NCBI GenBank assembly: GCA_021773115.1
Contig: JAJFKS010000014.1
Location: forward strand, 43,969-107,968
Source of the DNA: Woeseiaceae bacterium
GTDB taxonomy: Bacteria; Pseudomonadota; Gammaproteobacteria; Steroidobacterales; Woeseiaceae
Reading direction: 5' to 3'
DNA length: 64,000 nt
Below are positions 27,632-35,457 of this stretch, piece after piece. Below the pieces are notes generated by a model, which searched no databases, was not told the DNA's origin, and saw nothing but the letters and a program-made list of their open reading frames with translations. The position numbers and the translations under genes are program-made. Numbering within the stretch: the first letter of the stretch is position 1; every line of letters starts with the position of its first letter.

Positions 27632-28449
27632 TGAGCGATTTTTTGCAAAAGATGGCGAGCAGCAGTCGCGAGCGAGCGAGCGCTGCCAATGACATACTGT
27701 TTCGGTCGTCGGATTTCGACCGTCCCGTTGTGCCATTGAAGCTCGGTGTCTTCGATGTCATCGCCGAAATCAAGGATCGCTCGCCAGCCGAAGGCTTGTT
27801 AAGCAATGGCGAGCAAATCGATGCCGGAACGGCACGCCGCAGTCGGGCCGCGGCATATGCCGCAGGTGGTGCCGCGGCCATCTCGGTGCTAACCGAACCG
27901 AGTCGTTTCGACGGTGACTTGCAACACCTCGCGGATGTTGTTGACGCGGTGCCGACGACCGCTGTTATGCGCAAGGACTTTCTGGTGGAGCCGGTGCAAA
28001 TTCGCGAAGCACGCAAAGCCGGTGCCAGCGGCGTGCTGTTGATTGCCGCCATGCTCAGTGACGCAAAACTACGCGAAATGCTCCAGGAGGCGTGGGGTTT
28101 TGAAATGTTTGTGTTGCTGGAGTCCTTCGACGAAGAGGATCTCAGGCGTTCGTCAGTCTTGCTTGACGATGCGGCCAATAGAGACAGGGCTGACCGCCAT
28201 CAATTGTTGATCGGCGTCAATACCCGGAATCTGCGCACGCTCGAGGTCGATCCTGATCGACTCAGCTCCCTGGCGCCTGCACTGCCTGCGGCGAAGTGTG
28301 TTGCTGAAAGTGGGCTCTGCACCGCAGTCGATGCAAGCCGTGCCGCCACCAATGGCTACCATGCCGCGCTTGTTGGTACGGCCCTGATGCGCAGCGCAGA
28401 CCCGGCCGCCGTCATCAGCGCGATGTGCAGGGCCGGTGCGTCAGCATGA
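27631..28449 (+). CDS. trpC: Indole-3-glycerol phosphate synthase
   Basis: TrpC cyclises CdRP to indole-3-glycerol phosphate. The 272-residue TIM-barrel protein carries the family catalytic lysine segment FDVIAEIKDRSPAEG, the SVLTEPSRFDGDLQHL region, MRKDFLVEPVQI with its catalytic lysine, LLIGVNTRNLRTLEV, and CVAESGL near the C-terminus. It is the single-function version, without a fused TrpF. The start and stop overlap trpD (TGATG) and trpF (ATGA). Confidence 0.95.
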   Translation: MSDFLQKMASSSRERASAANDILFRSSDFDRPVVPLKLGVFDVIAEIKDRSPAEGLLSNGEQIDAGTARRSRAAAYAAGGAAAISVLTEPSRFDGDLQHLADVVDAVPTTAVMRKDFLVEPVQIREARKAGASGVLLIAAMLSDAKLREMLQEAWGFEMFVLLESFDEEDLRRSSVLLDDAANRDRADRHQLLIGVNTRNLRTLEVDPDRLSSLAPALPAAKCVAESGLCTAVDASRAATNGYHAALVGTALMRSADPAAVISAMCRAGASA

Positions 28450-29039
28450 AGTTGCAGGTGAAGATTTGCGGATTAAGTCTGGCCGAGGATGTGCTGGCCG
28501 CAGCCGATGCGGGAGCCGATGCCGTCGGCTTTGTGTTCGCGGAGTCGCCAAGAAAAGTAGCGCCGGCAATCGCCGCGGCCATTAGTCAAAGCGTTGCCGG
28601 CAAGATAAAACGCGTTGCTGTGATGCGGCATCCATCGAACAACGAATGGCAGAGCGTATTGCGCGAATTCCAGCCCGATGTGCTGCAGACCGATGCCGAG
28701 GATTTTAAGATGCTCGAAGTACCGGATGCGATCGAATGCTGGCCGGTTTTTCGTGAGGGCGGGCCAGAACCGAGCGCAACGGGCATTTATCTATACGAAG
28801 GTCGTAATAGCGGCCGCGGCGAGTCCGTCGACTGGAGTGTCGCCGCGAACTTCGCAAACGATGGGCAGATGATACTTGCGGGCGGCTTGACGGTCGGCAA
28901 TGTTGCGAACGCCATCCGAATAGTGCGGCCGTTTGGTGTGGACGTTTCCAGCGCTGTTGAATCGCAGCCGGGTCGCAAAGATGCCGGTCTGATCCGGGAA
29001 TTTATCAGAGCAGCTCACGCTGCGGAGAGTGTGCAATGA
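28446..29039 (+). CDS. trpF: Phosphoribosylanthranilate isomerase
   Basis: TrpF performs the Amadori rearrangement of phosphoribosylanthranilate to CdRP. The 197-residue product begins MKLQVKICGLSLAEDVLAAA; the KICG motif holds the catalytic cysteine and precedes GADAVGFVFAESPRKV. The general acid region is VDVSSAVESQPGRKDAGLI. I chose ATG 28446, which overlaps the trpC stop as ATGA; the frame opens upstream at 28425 within trpC. It overlaps trpB by four bases. Confidence 0.95.
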   Translation: MKLQVKICGLSLAEDVLAAADAGADAVGFVFAESPRKVAPAIAAAISQSVAGKIKRVAVMRHPSNNEWQSVLREFQPDVLQTDAEDFKMLEVPDAIECWPVFREGGPEPSATGIYLYEGRNSGRGESVDWSVAANFANDGQMILAGGLTVGNVANAIRIVRPFGVDVSSAVESQPGRKDAGLIREFIRAAHAAESVQ

Positions 29040-30289
29040 GCAGTCTATTTGCTGCGGACGAGGCTGGCCGGCTTCTGGATGCTGCTATCAAGGGCGAGAT
29101 GCCGGATGAACGCGGTCGATTCGGGCCGTTCGGCGGCCGCTACGTTCCGGAAACGCTGGTGCCGGCATTCGAACGCCTGGAGGCAGGCGTGCGTCAGCAC
29201 TTGCACGATGCCGAATTCCAGGCGACGTTTCAAAGAGAGCTTCGCGAGTGGGTTGGCCGGCCGACGGCGCTGACGTTTGCGGCGCAACTCAGCAAGGCCT
29301 GGGGTGCGGAGGTGTGGATCAAACGAGAAGATCTCGCACACACCGGCGCACACAAAATCAACAATGCGATCGGTCAGGCTTTGCTTGCCAAACGCCTTGG
29401 TGCGAAACGCGTTATTGCCGAAACCGGCGCCGGGCAACACGGCGTTGCGTCGGCAGCAGCGTGCGCGCGAGTGGGTTTGCCTTGCAGTGTTTACATGGGT
29501 GCGGTCGATATGGAACGGCAGGCGCCTAATGTCGATCGCATGCAAAGGCTCGGTGCAGAGGTTGTCGCCGTTGAATCCGGCGACAAGACTTTGCGGGCCG
29601 CCATCGACGAAGCCTTGCGGGCGTGGGTCACCGATCCGGATGGTATCTATTACCTGCTGGGCTCGGCGGTCGGTGCACATCCGTATCCGTATCTCGTCCG
29701 CGAGTTGCAGACGGTGATCGGTAAAGAGGCGCGGCAACAAATGCTCGACCAGGCAGGTGGCTTGCCGGATGTGGCATTCGCCTGCGTCGGCGGCGGCTCC
29801 AACGCGATCGGTTTGTTCCATCCCTTGCTCGGCGATGACATCGAACTGATCGGTGTCGAGGCAGGCGGTACCGGTGACGGCCTGGGTCAGAACGCCGCAA
29901 CGCTGGCGACAGGTACTCCCGGTGTATTGCAGGGTTCGTACACCATTATTCTGCAGGACGACGATGGCCAGGTGCAGGAAACCCATTCCATATCGGCCGG
30001 TCTCGATTATTCCGGCGTTGGTCCCGAGCACGCCCTGCTGCAAGCCGTCGGGCGAGTGCAATACATTTCCGCGAGAGACGACGAAGCGCTGGAAGCACTC
30101 GAAGAACTCTGTGCGACCGAAGGCATACTGACGGCGCTCGAAACCTCGCACGCCTACGCCGCTGCTCGCGAGTACGCGAAGCGCAATCCGGGGAAACGGA
30201 TTCTTATCGGTAACTCCGGTCGAGGTGATAAAGATATGCCGACTCTCACTCAGTACCCAGCAAGGACTCGCCGCCATGACAGCGCATGA
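29036..30289 (+). CDS. trpB: Tryptophan synthase beta chain
   Basis: TrpB condenses indole and serine with pyridoxal phosphate, working in an alpha2beta2 complex. The 417-residue product includes GRFGPFGGRYVPETL, the PLP lysine in HTGAHKINN, ETGAGQHGVA, the phosphate loop CVGGGSNAIG, and the C-terminal ILIGNSGRGDKDM. Length matches the major TrpB1 family. An ATGA overlap joins trpF, and the last 14 bases overlap trpA. Confidence 0.97.
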   Translation: MSSLFAADEAGRLLDAAIKGEMPDERGRFGPFGGRYVPETLVPAFERLEAGVRQHLHDAEFQATFQRELREWVGRPTALTFAAQLSKAWGAEVWIKREDLAHTGAHKINNAIGQALLAKRLGAKRVIAETGAGQHGVASAAACARVGLPCSVYMGAVDMERQAPNVDRMQRLGAEVVAVESGDKTLRAAIDEALRAWVTDPDGIYYLLGSAVGAHPYPYLVRELQTVIGKEARQQMLDQAGGLPDVAFACVGGGSNAIGLFHPLLGDDIELIGVEAGGTGDGLGQNAATLATGTPGVLQGSYTIILQDDDGQVQETHSISAGLDYSGVGPEHALLQAVGRVQYISARDDEALEALEELCATEGILTALETSHAYAAAREYAKRNPGKRILIGNSGRGDKDMPTLTQYPARTRRHDSA

Positions 30290-31052
30290 AAAACTGAGCG
30301 CGGCAATACGCGCTGCGAACGAGGCAGGCCGCACGGCGCTGGTACCCTTCATTACCGCCGGCTATCCGGAGCCGAAGGACTTCATTGCAATACTGAAAGA
30401 CGTTGCCTCTGTTGGTGACGTCGTCGAGCTCGGCATTCCTTTCTCAGACCCGATGGCCGACGGCATGACCATTCAGCGCTCAAGTTTCATTGCCTTGCAG
30501 AAGGGCGTCAGTCTGAAGTGGATTTTTGAACAGCTCGATTCCGTCAAGGGAGAAATCGACGCGCCACTGGTCATGATGTCCTACCTCAACCCCTTGCTTG
30601 CCTTCGGCTACGAGGCACTCGCAGAGCGCGCGCTTGCGGCCGGGGTCTGCGGTTTCATTGTTCCCGATCTGCCGTTCGAGGAAAGTGAGGATTTGCGGGA
30701 CGCACTGGATGCCCGGGGCATTGGCCTGATACAGCTGGTAACACCGGCAACGCCCGACGAACGACTCAAGACTCTGTGCGATGCTTCCCGGGGCTTTGTT
30801 TATGCGGTAACAATCACCGGTATCACCGGCGGTGAGGAGGGCTTGCCGGGCAACCTGGCCGCTTATCTCGACAAGGTTTCGTCATTTTCTGAAATTCCGG
30901 TCTGCGCCGGGTTTGGCATTCGGGAGGCCGCTGATGTCACGGCGGTTGGAAAGCACGCAAACGGAGCGATTGTTGGATCTGCGCTGGTTGAAGTGCTGGA
31001 GAACGGCGGCGATGCGCGCCAGTTTCTGACCGGGCTACGGCATACCGCGTGA
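30276..31052 (+). CDS. trpA: Tryptophan synthase alpha chain
   Basis: TrpA cleaves indole-3-glycerol phosphate and channels indole to TrpB. The 258-residue TIM-barrel has the catalytic glutamate in VVELGIPFSDPMADG and the substrate loop ADGMTIQRSS. The aspartate region is FIVPDLPFEES, and phosphate binding is at TGITGGEEGLP and GFGIREAADV. I chose ATG 30276, with AAGGA about nine bases upstream. The end overlaps the convergent GGDEF/EAL gene by 18 bases. It closes the trpEGDCFBA operon. Confidence 0.96.
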   Translation: MTAHEKLSAAIRAANEAGRTALVPFITAGYPEPKDFIAILKDVASVGDVVELGIPFSDPMADGMTIQRSSFIALQKGVSLKWIFEQLDSVKGEIDAPLVMMSYLNPLLAFGYEALAERALAAGVCGFIVPDLPFEESEDLRDALDARGIGLIQLVTPATPDERLKTLCDASRGFVYAVTITGITGGEEGLPGNLAAYLDKVSSFSEIPVCAGFGIREAADVTAVGKHANGAIVGSALVEVLENGGDARQFLTGLRHTA

Positions 31053-33143
31053 CAACAGCGAGGTTCCGGCGATCTCGGATCGCAGAATCGCGGATATTTT
31101 GTCCGCCTGCATCGGCCGGCTGATTAAAAAGCCCTGCGCCAAATTGCAGTTGCAGCTCTTTAAGAACTCCAGCTGACGTACTGTTTCAACGCCTTCGGCC
31201 GTAACCTCGATATCGAGTCCCTGCGCCATCGCAATCGCCGCGCGAACAATGCGCTGATGACTGTTGTTATCTTCGACGTCGGCAATCAGTGCCTGATCCA
31301 GGACGAAGCTGTCGATGAAACCGTTGTCGATTGATTCGAATGACACATCGCGAGTACCGAAATGATCGAGTGATAAGCGAACACCGAGTTTGCGCAGCTG
31401 CCGCAGGATATCGTGTTCGCTCTCGCGCTTCTGCATCAGGCTGCCGTCGCAGATCTCGAGTTCGATACAGCCCGGATCGAGCCCTGTGCCAGTCAATGCT
31501 TTCGACATCACATCAACCAGGCGCTTGTGCACCAGTTGCTGTGGTGACAAGTTAATGGCAATCGACAGGTCCGGGAGCTCAAAGCGATGCTGCCAGGCCG
31601 CCAGTTGCCGACAGGCTGTGTCGATGACCCATTCGCCCGCGGAATGAATCAGTCCGCTGCTTTCGAGAATCGGCAGGAATCGCGCCGGTGGTAGCAAGCC
31701 GTAACGCGGATGTTGCCAGCGCAACAAGGCTTCGAAACCGATGAGCCGGTTGTTCATCAGGTCGATACGTGGCTGGTAATGCAACGCGAACTCGTTGCGC
31801 ACCAGCGCGTGTCGCAAGCCGCCTTCAAGTTCCTCACGCTGAGCAAGCTTCGTGTTGAGCGATGACGAGTAGTACTGGAACCGCCCACCGCCACGTTTCT
31901 TGGCTTCAAACATGGCAACGTCCGCCGCCTTGATCAGTCGCTCGGCGGTTTCACCCGCCTCGGGATACACGGCGATACCGATACTCGGTGTGGCGTAAAC
32001 TTCGCTATTGCCGATTTCGTATTTTTCTGACAATACGAGCAACAGCTTTTGCGCAGCCGCCGCGGCATTGCCGGCGGGACCGAAGTCTTCAAGGCAAACG
32101 ACGAATTCGTCGCCACCCCAGCGACCGCAGAAGTCACCGATACGAAGATTGCGCTGCAATCGTTGTGCAACCTGGCGCAATAAGGCGTCACCGGTGTCGT
32201 GACCCAGTGTGTCGTTGACGGACTTGAAGCGATCGAGGTCAATAAACAAAGCGGCTAGCGGTGCGCTTTTTCGCTGGCTTCGACCGATGGCACGCGATAG
32301 TTGTTCGGCGAACAGGCTGCGATTGGCGAGCCCGGTCAGATCATCAAACTGCGCCTGCTTTTCGAGCTCGCTTGTTCGCCGCGTGCTCTCGGTGACGTCC
32401 CGGAAAGTGATGACACCGCCAATTAGCTCACGCTTGCCGTCATACAGACCCTGGCCGTTAATACTCAGCACGATGTCCGGATGTTCCGGAGAGCGATAGA
32501 TTGCGACCTGATTGGCAAATTTCTCGCCAGTACGCGCGCGCATTAACGGCAGGTCGGCAGAATTTCGGTAGCTGTTGCCAAGCTCGTCGACGCAGCAAAA
32601 CGTCTGTTCCCAGCTTGGGTCGGGCTGCATGCGTGGCCTGATGCCCAACAGACTGCGGGCTGCCGGGTTGATGTCAAGAATATGACCGGCCTGATCGACG
32701 ACGATAACGCCATCATTGATGTTCCTGAGAATGGACAACACGGTAACGTCAGTATTTGAAAGCCGTGACTGCATGCGGCCGCGCTTAACGGCGTGGTTGA
32801 AGAGTGTTTCCTGGTCGTCGACCGAGATGTCATCAACACAGACATAGGCCTGTGCGCCCGCCCTGACAGCGGCAACGCCGCGATGCTCCCGGTCTCTCCG
32901 GGCTAGCGCCACAACCGGGTAGGGAGCAAGTTCATTGATCAGCTCGGACAGTGTGTGACCGGACTGGGCAATGATCGGGCCGACTTCGAGCAACACCAGG
33001 TCGACAATATAAGACGCATCTTCCGGAAGTTTGAATTCCGATGAGCGAGTCAGGTAGGTGCAGCAGGGAAGCGTCTGTAGCTCACTCAGGTACTCGGCGG
33101 CAAATTCACCACTGCCCAGATAAAGAATGGAGTGACCCGACAT
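31035..33143 (-). CDS. PAS-GGDEF-EAL cyclic di-GMP signalling protein with degenerate EAL domain
   Basis: The 702-residue protein has a receiver-like N-terminal region (about 1-125), a PAS domain (about 135-255, INDGVIVVDQAGHILDINPAA) and a GGDEF domain (about 265-425) with intact GRWGGDEFVV, so diguanylate cyclase activity is plausible. Its EAL domain (about 440-690) keeps IGFEALLRW and TAEGVET. The second aspartate of DDFG is histidine (Asp593-His594), and the catalytic lysine position (xLKID in active enzymes) is valine (FVLD, Val614). Phosphodiesterase activity is therefore probably lost, leaving binding or a sensory role. No membrane segment is seen. It is convergent with trpA. Confidence 0.9.
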   Translation of the reverse strand: MSGHSILYLGSGEFAAEYLSELQTLPCCTYLTRSSEFKLPEDASYIVDLVLLEVGPIIAQSGHTLSELINELAPYPVVALARRDREHRGVAAVRAGAQAYVCVDDISVDDQETLFNHAVKRGRMQSRLSNTDVTVLSILRNINDGVIVVDQAGHILDINPAARSLLGIRPRMQPDPSWEQTFCCVDELGNSYRNSADLPLMRARTGEKFANQVAIYRSPEHPDIVLSINGQGLYDGKRELIGGVITFRDVTESTRRTSELEKQAQFDDLTGLANRSLFAEQLSRAIGRSQRKSAPLAALFIDLDRFKSVNDTLGHDTGDALLRQVAQRLQRNLRIGDFCGRWGGDEFVVCLEDFGPAGNAAAAAQKLLLVLSEKYEIGNSEVYATPSIGIAVYPEAGETAERLIKAADVAMFEAKKRGGGRFQYYSSSLNTKLAQREELEGGLRHALVRNEFALHYQPRIDLMNNRLIGFEALLRWQHPRYGLLPPARFLPILESSGLIHSAGEWVIDTACRQLAAWQHRFELPDLSIAINLSPQQLVHKRLVDVMSKALTGTGLDPGCIELEICDGSLMQKRESEHDILRQLRKLGVRLSLDHFGTRDVSFESIDNGFIDSFVLDQALIADVEDNNSHQRIVRAAIAMAQGLDIEVTAEGVETVRQLEFLKSCNCNLAQGFLISRPMQADKISAILRSEIAGTSLLSRGMP

Positions 33144-33314
33144 CAGTTATCCAGAGCCAGAAGAACAAGAGTAAATGTCATGGAGGGGAATCATATGTAA
33201 ACACAGGCGCTTACGCCACTATTTGCGCACCGGAACGGCTCGAATTCAAACCTATCCCGGTGGCCCGGCATCCAAATACCACTAGATACGGAGAAAACAC
33301 TGTTGGCGGCTCTT

Positions 33315-33341
33315 TTGACAGCGGAAACCAGCGACTATAGT
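33315..33341 (+). promoter_or_regulatory. Near-consensus sigma-70 promoter directly before the ECF sigma gene
   Basis: TTGACA (33315-33320) and TATAGT (33336-33341) are 15 bp apart. Exactly six bases later comes an in-frame ATG (33348), so the mRNA would begin at the start codon. The short spacer is the weak point. Confidence 0.5.
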
Positions 33342-33347
33342 CAGGCA

Positions 33348-33905
33348 ATGGCAACCGTAAGCACAGACGCATTTGCTGAAGAGGCGATGTTGATCGAGCA
33401 GGCGCAGCGTTCGAGCAAGCGCGCTTTTGAAGCGCTGTACCGGATGCATATCGACAGAGTTTATGGCGTTTGTTTACGAATGACGGGCAATGTCAGCGAA
33501 GCGGAGGACTGTGCTCAGGAGGCCTTTATCCAGGCCTGGAGCAAGCTCAAGATGTTTCGCGGCGATAGTGCTTTTTCGACCTGGCTACACCGGATTGCGG
33601 TGAATTCGGTATTGGGAAGAATGCGCAAGTCGAAGCGCGAGCAGGACAGGATCACGCTCGTCGCGGACGATGCGCCACCAGCGCTTGCGACCGGCGACAG
33701 CGGAGAATTGCGCGACTTGTCGGATGCCGTCGATAAGCTTCCCGAAGGGGCAAGGAGCGTGTTCGTCCTGCACGCAGTTTATGGCTACAGCCACGAAGAA
33801 ACCGGCGAGATGCTGGGAATCGCGGCAGGAACAAGCAAAGCACAGCTGCACCGCGCAAAACGACTGCTGGTGCAGCAATTGAAGCAGCAAGGATTTGAGG
33901 CATGA
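33348..33905 (+). CDS. ECF-type RNA polymerase sigma factor
   Basis: The 185-residue product has sigma region 2 with RVYGVCLRMTGNVSEAEDCAQE and FIQAWSKL (about 35-75). It also has region 4, LPEGARSVFVLHAVYGYSHEE followed by the helix-turn-helix GTSKAQLHRAKRLL. It directs transcription under envelope or stress signals, probably held by the protein encoded next (ATGA overlap). I chose ATG 33348 because a promoter ends six bases before it. A TTG at 33303 with GGAG upstream would add 15 residues and is the alternative. Regulon and signal are unknown. Confidence 0.88.
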   Translation: MATVSTDAFAEEAMLIEQAQRSSKRAFEALYRMHIDRVYGVCLRMTGNVSEAEDCAQEAFIQAWSKLKMFRGDSAFSTWLHRIAVNSVLGRMRKSKREQDRITLVADDAPPALATGDSGELRDLSDAVDKLPEGARSVFVLHAVYGYSHEETGEMLGIAAGTSKAQLHRAKRLLVQQLKQQGFEA

Positions 33906-34441
33906 ATGACGACAAACTGATGCAGGCAGCGAAACAACTGGCGACGGACATCCGTCCAGAGCGCGACCTCTGGGCCGGAATTGAAGCGGCGATAGATGTG
34001 CCTCCGAGACGCCGGTGGACGCCGATGCTGGCGCAGGCAGCAGCGGTGGTGTTATTGATTGGTGCGTCATCGACGATCACCTACATGGCGGTTAAGGATA
34101 CGGCACCGACACAGATTCCCTATACGCCGAACATGATTTTTGAGCAGGCAGCATTTGGCAATCGATATACGCTGGGTCCCGACTTTCAGGACGCGCGTAA
34201 CGGCCTGGTTTCTGAGCTGAACGTGGAGTTGGCCAGACTGTCGCCAGAAGCCAAAGAAGATATCGAAACAAACCTGACGTTGATCCACAGCGCGATCAAT
34301 AACATGAACAATGAGCTGGAAACGGACCCCGAAAATACGCTGCTGCAGGAGCAACTACTGCGCATGTATCACGAAGAACTCGCGTTACTGCGTCGCGTCA
34401 GCGGTCTGTCCAGAAACGTAATGATGAGGAACGATATCTAG
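33902..34441 (+). CDS. Putative membrane-anchored anti-sigma factor
   Basis: The 179-residue product begins in an ATGA overlap with the sigma gene. It has a cytoplasmic N-terminal segment of about 38 residues containing the RPERDLWAGIEAAI pattern common in small anti-sigma factors. One membrane helix (about 41-60, MLAQAAAVVLLIGASSTITYM) follows, and then an alpha-helical periplasmic part with a coiled-coil-like stretch (about 100-165). There is no HxxxCxxC zinc motif, so it is not a ZAS-type anti-sigma factor. Function is inferred from position and topology. Confidence 0.7.
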   Translation: MNDDKLMQAAKQLATDIRPERDLWAGIEAAIDVPPRRRWTPMLAQAAAVVLLIGASSTITYMAVKDTAPTQIPYTPNMIFEQAAFGNRYTLGPDFQDARNGLVSELNVELARLSPEAKEDIETNLTLIHSAINNMNNELETDPENTLLQEQLLRMYHEELALLRRVSGLSRNVMMRNDI

Positions 34442-34479
34442 TTGGCTGATCGGCCCGCGGAATCGATGGTGAGACAACG

Positions 34480-35358
34480 ATGAAGAAACTTGTAACAGTA
34501 ATCCTGACCTTGATGCTTGCGGCTGCCGTACATGCCGAAGAGGTCAATAGAAGCGTTGACGCTGCGGCGGACGGGCATATTGATGTATCCAATATTGCCG
34601 GCTCGGTCACCGTGAATGGCTGGAACCGTAATGTCGTAGAGGTCACGGGCACACTTGGACGAAATGTCGAGGAGCTTATTGTTGTACGTGACGGTGACAA
34701 AGTTCGAATCAAGGTAAAGGTGCCGCGCAACAGCGGTCGCTCGATAGACAGCGATCTGCAGATCAATGTGCCGAAGAAGAGTTCGCTTGACGTCGGCACG
34801 GTCAGTGCGGATATCGACGTAAGCGATGTCGGCGGTACCCAAAGTTTACACACCGTCAGCGGCGACGTGACGACGGAATTTGTTGGTGGCAGGCTAAAGG
34901 CCGAGTCGGTCAGCGGTGATATCGAGGTGTCCGGGAACAATGCGGATGGAGACGTGACTGCAACGACGGTATCCGGCGATGTCACGCTGTTTCGGGTGTC
35001 CGGTGAAGTCAGTGCTGAGTCGGTGAGTGGCGACGTGACGGTCGACGAAAGCTCACTCGATCGTTCAGAACTGGAAACTGTAAACGGTGATATTCAGTTT
35101 CTGGCCAATCTGCGCAAGAACGGCCGATTATCGATCGACACGGTCAACGGAGATCTGGATATCGTATTCAAGGGCGAAGTCTCAGCAACTTTCGATGTTG
35201 AGACGTTTAACGGCTCCATTCGCAACTGTTTCGGGCCGAAGCCTGTGCGCACGAGCAAGTACACGCCGGGCCTGGAGCTTGAGTTCACAGAGGGTGGCGG
35301 TAGCGCTCGGGTCGCGATCTCGACGCTCAACGGTGATGTGAATATCTGTAAGAAATAG
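34480..35358 (+). CDS. Secreted DUF4097-type beta-helix protein
   Basis: The 292-residue product has a signal peptide (about 1-19, cut after VHA). It continues with a right-handed beta-helix-like series of repeating units such as VSGDVTTEF, VSGDIEVSG, VSGDVTLFR and VSGDVTVDE, spaced roughly 18-20 residues, typical of DUF4097/DUF4098 proteins. Relatives are often linked to ECF sigma/anti-sigma pairs, as here, and may be a periplasmic target or sensor of the stress circuit. The gene lies 38 bases after the anti-sigma gene and ends before a strong terminator, so the three probably form one operon. Confidence 0.8.
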   Translation: MKKLVTVILTLMLAAAVHAEEVNRSVDAAADGHIDVSNIAGSVTVNGWNRNVVEVTGTLGRNVEELIVVRDGDKVRIKVKVPRNSGRSIDSDLQINVPKKSSLDVGTVSADIDVSDVGGTQSLHTVSGDVTTEFVGGRLKAESVSGDIEVSGNNADGDVTATTVSGDVTLFRVSGEVSAESVSGDVTVDESSLDRSELETVNGDIQFLANLRKNGRLSIDTVNGDLDIVFKGEVSATFDVETFNGSIRNCFGPKPVRTSKYTPGLELEFTEGGGSARVAISTLNGDVNICKK

Positions 35359-35377
35359 CCTGACCCACTGACCCTGG

Positions 35378-35411
35378 AAAAGCCGGATTGCCCATGCTAT
35401 CCGGCTTTTTT
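35378..35411 (+). terminator. Rho-independent terminator after the sigma operon
   Basis: AAAAGCCGGAT and ATCCGGCTTTT pair perfectly around GCCCATGC-type loop bases and run into a T tract. It lies 20 bases after the DUF4097 stop and 47 before the AsmA start. Confidence 0.88.
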
Positions 35412-35457
35412 GTGCTCGAATTTGATACGCTTGCGGGTCTGTTGCTGAGGTGTCGGA

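Noticed and set aside
29045..30352. 435-codon minus-strand frame opposite trpB
   Set aside because: Long, but wholly antisense to trpB, which is fully conserved; no protein features.
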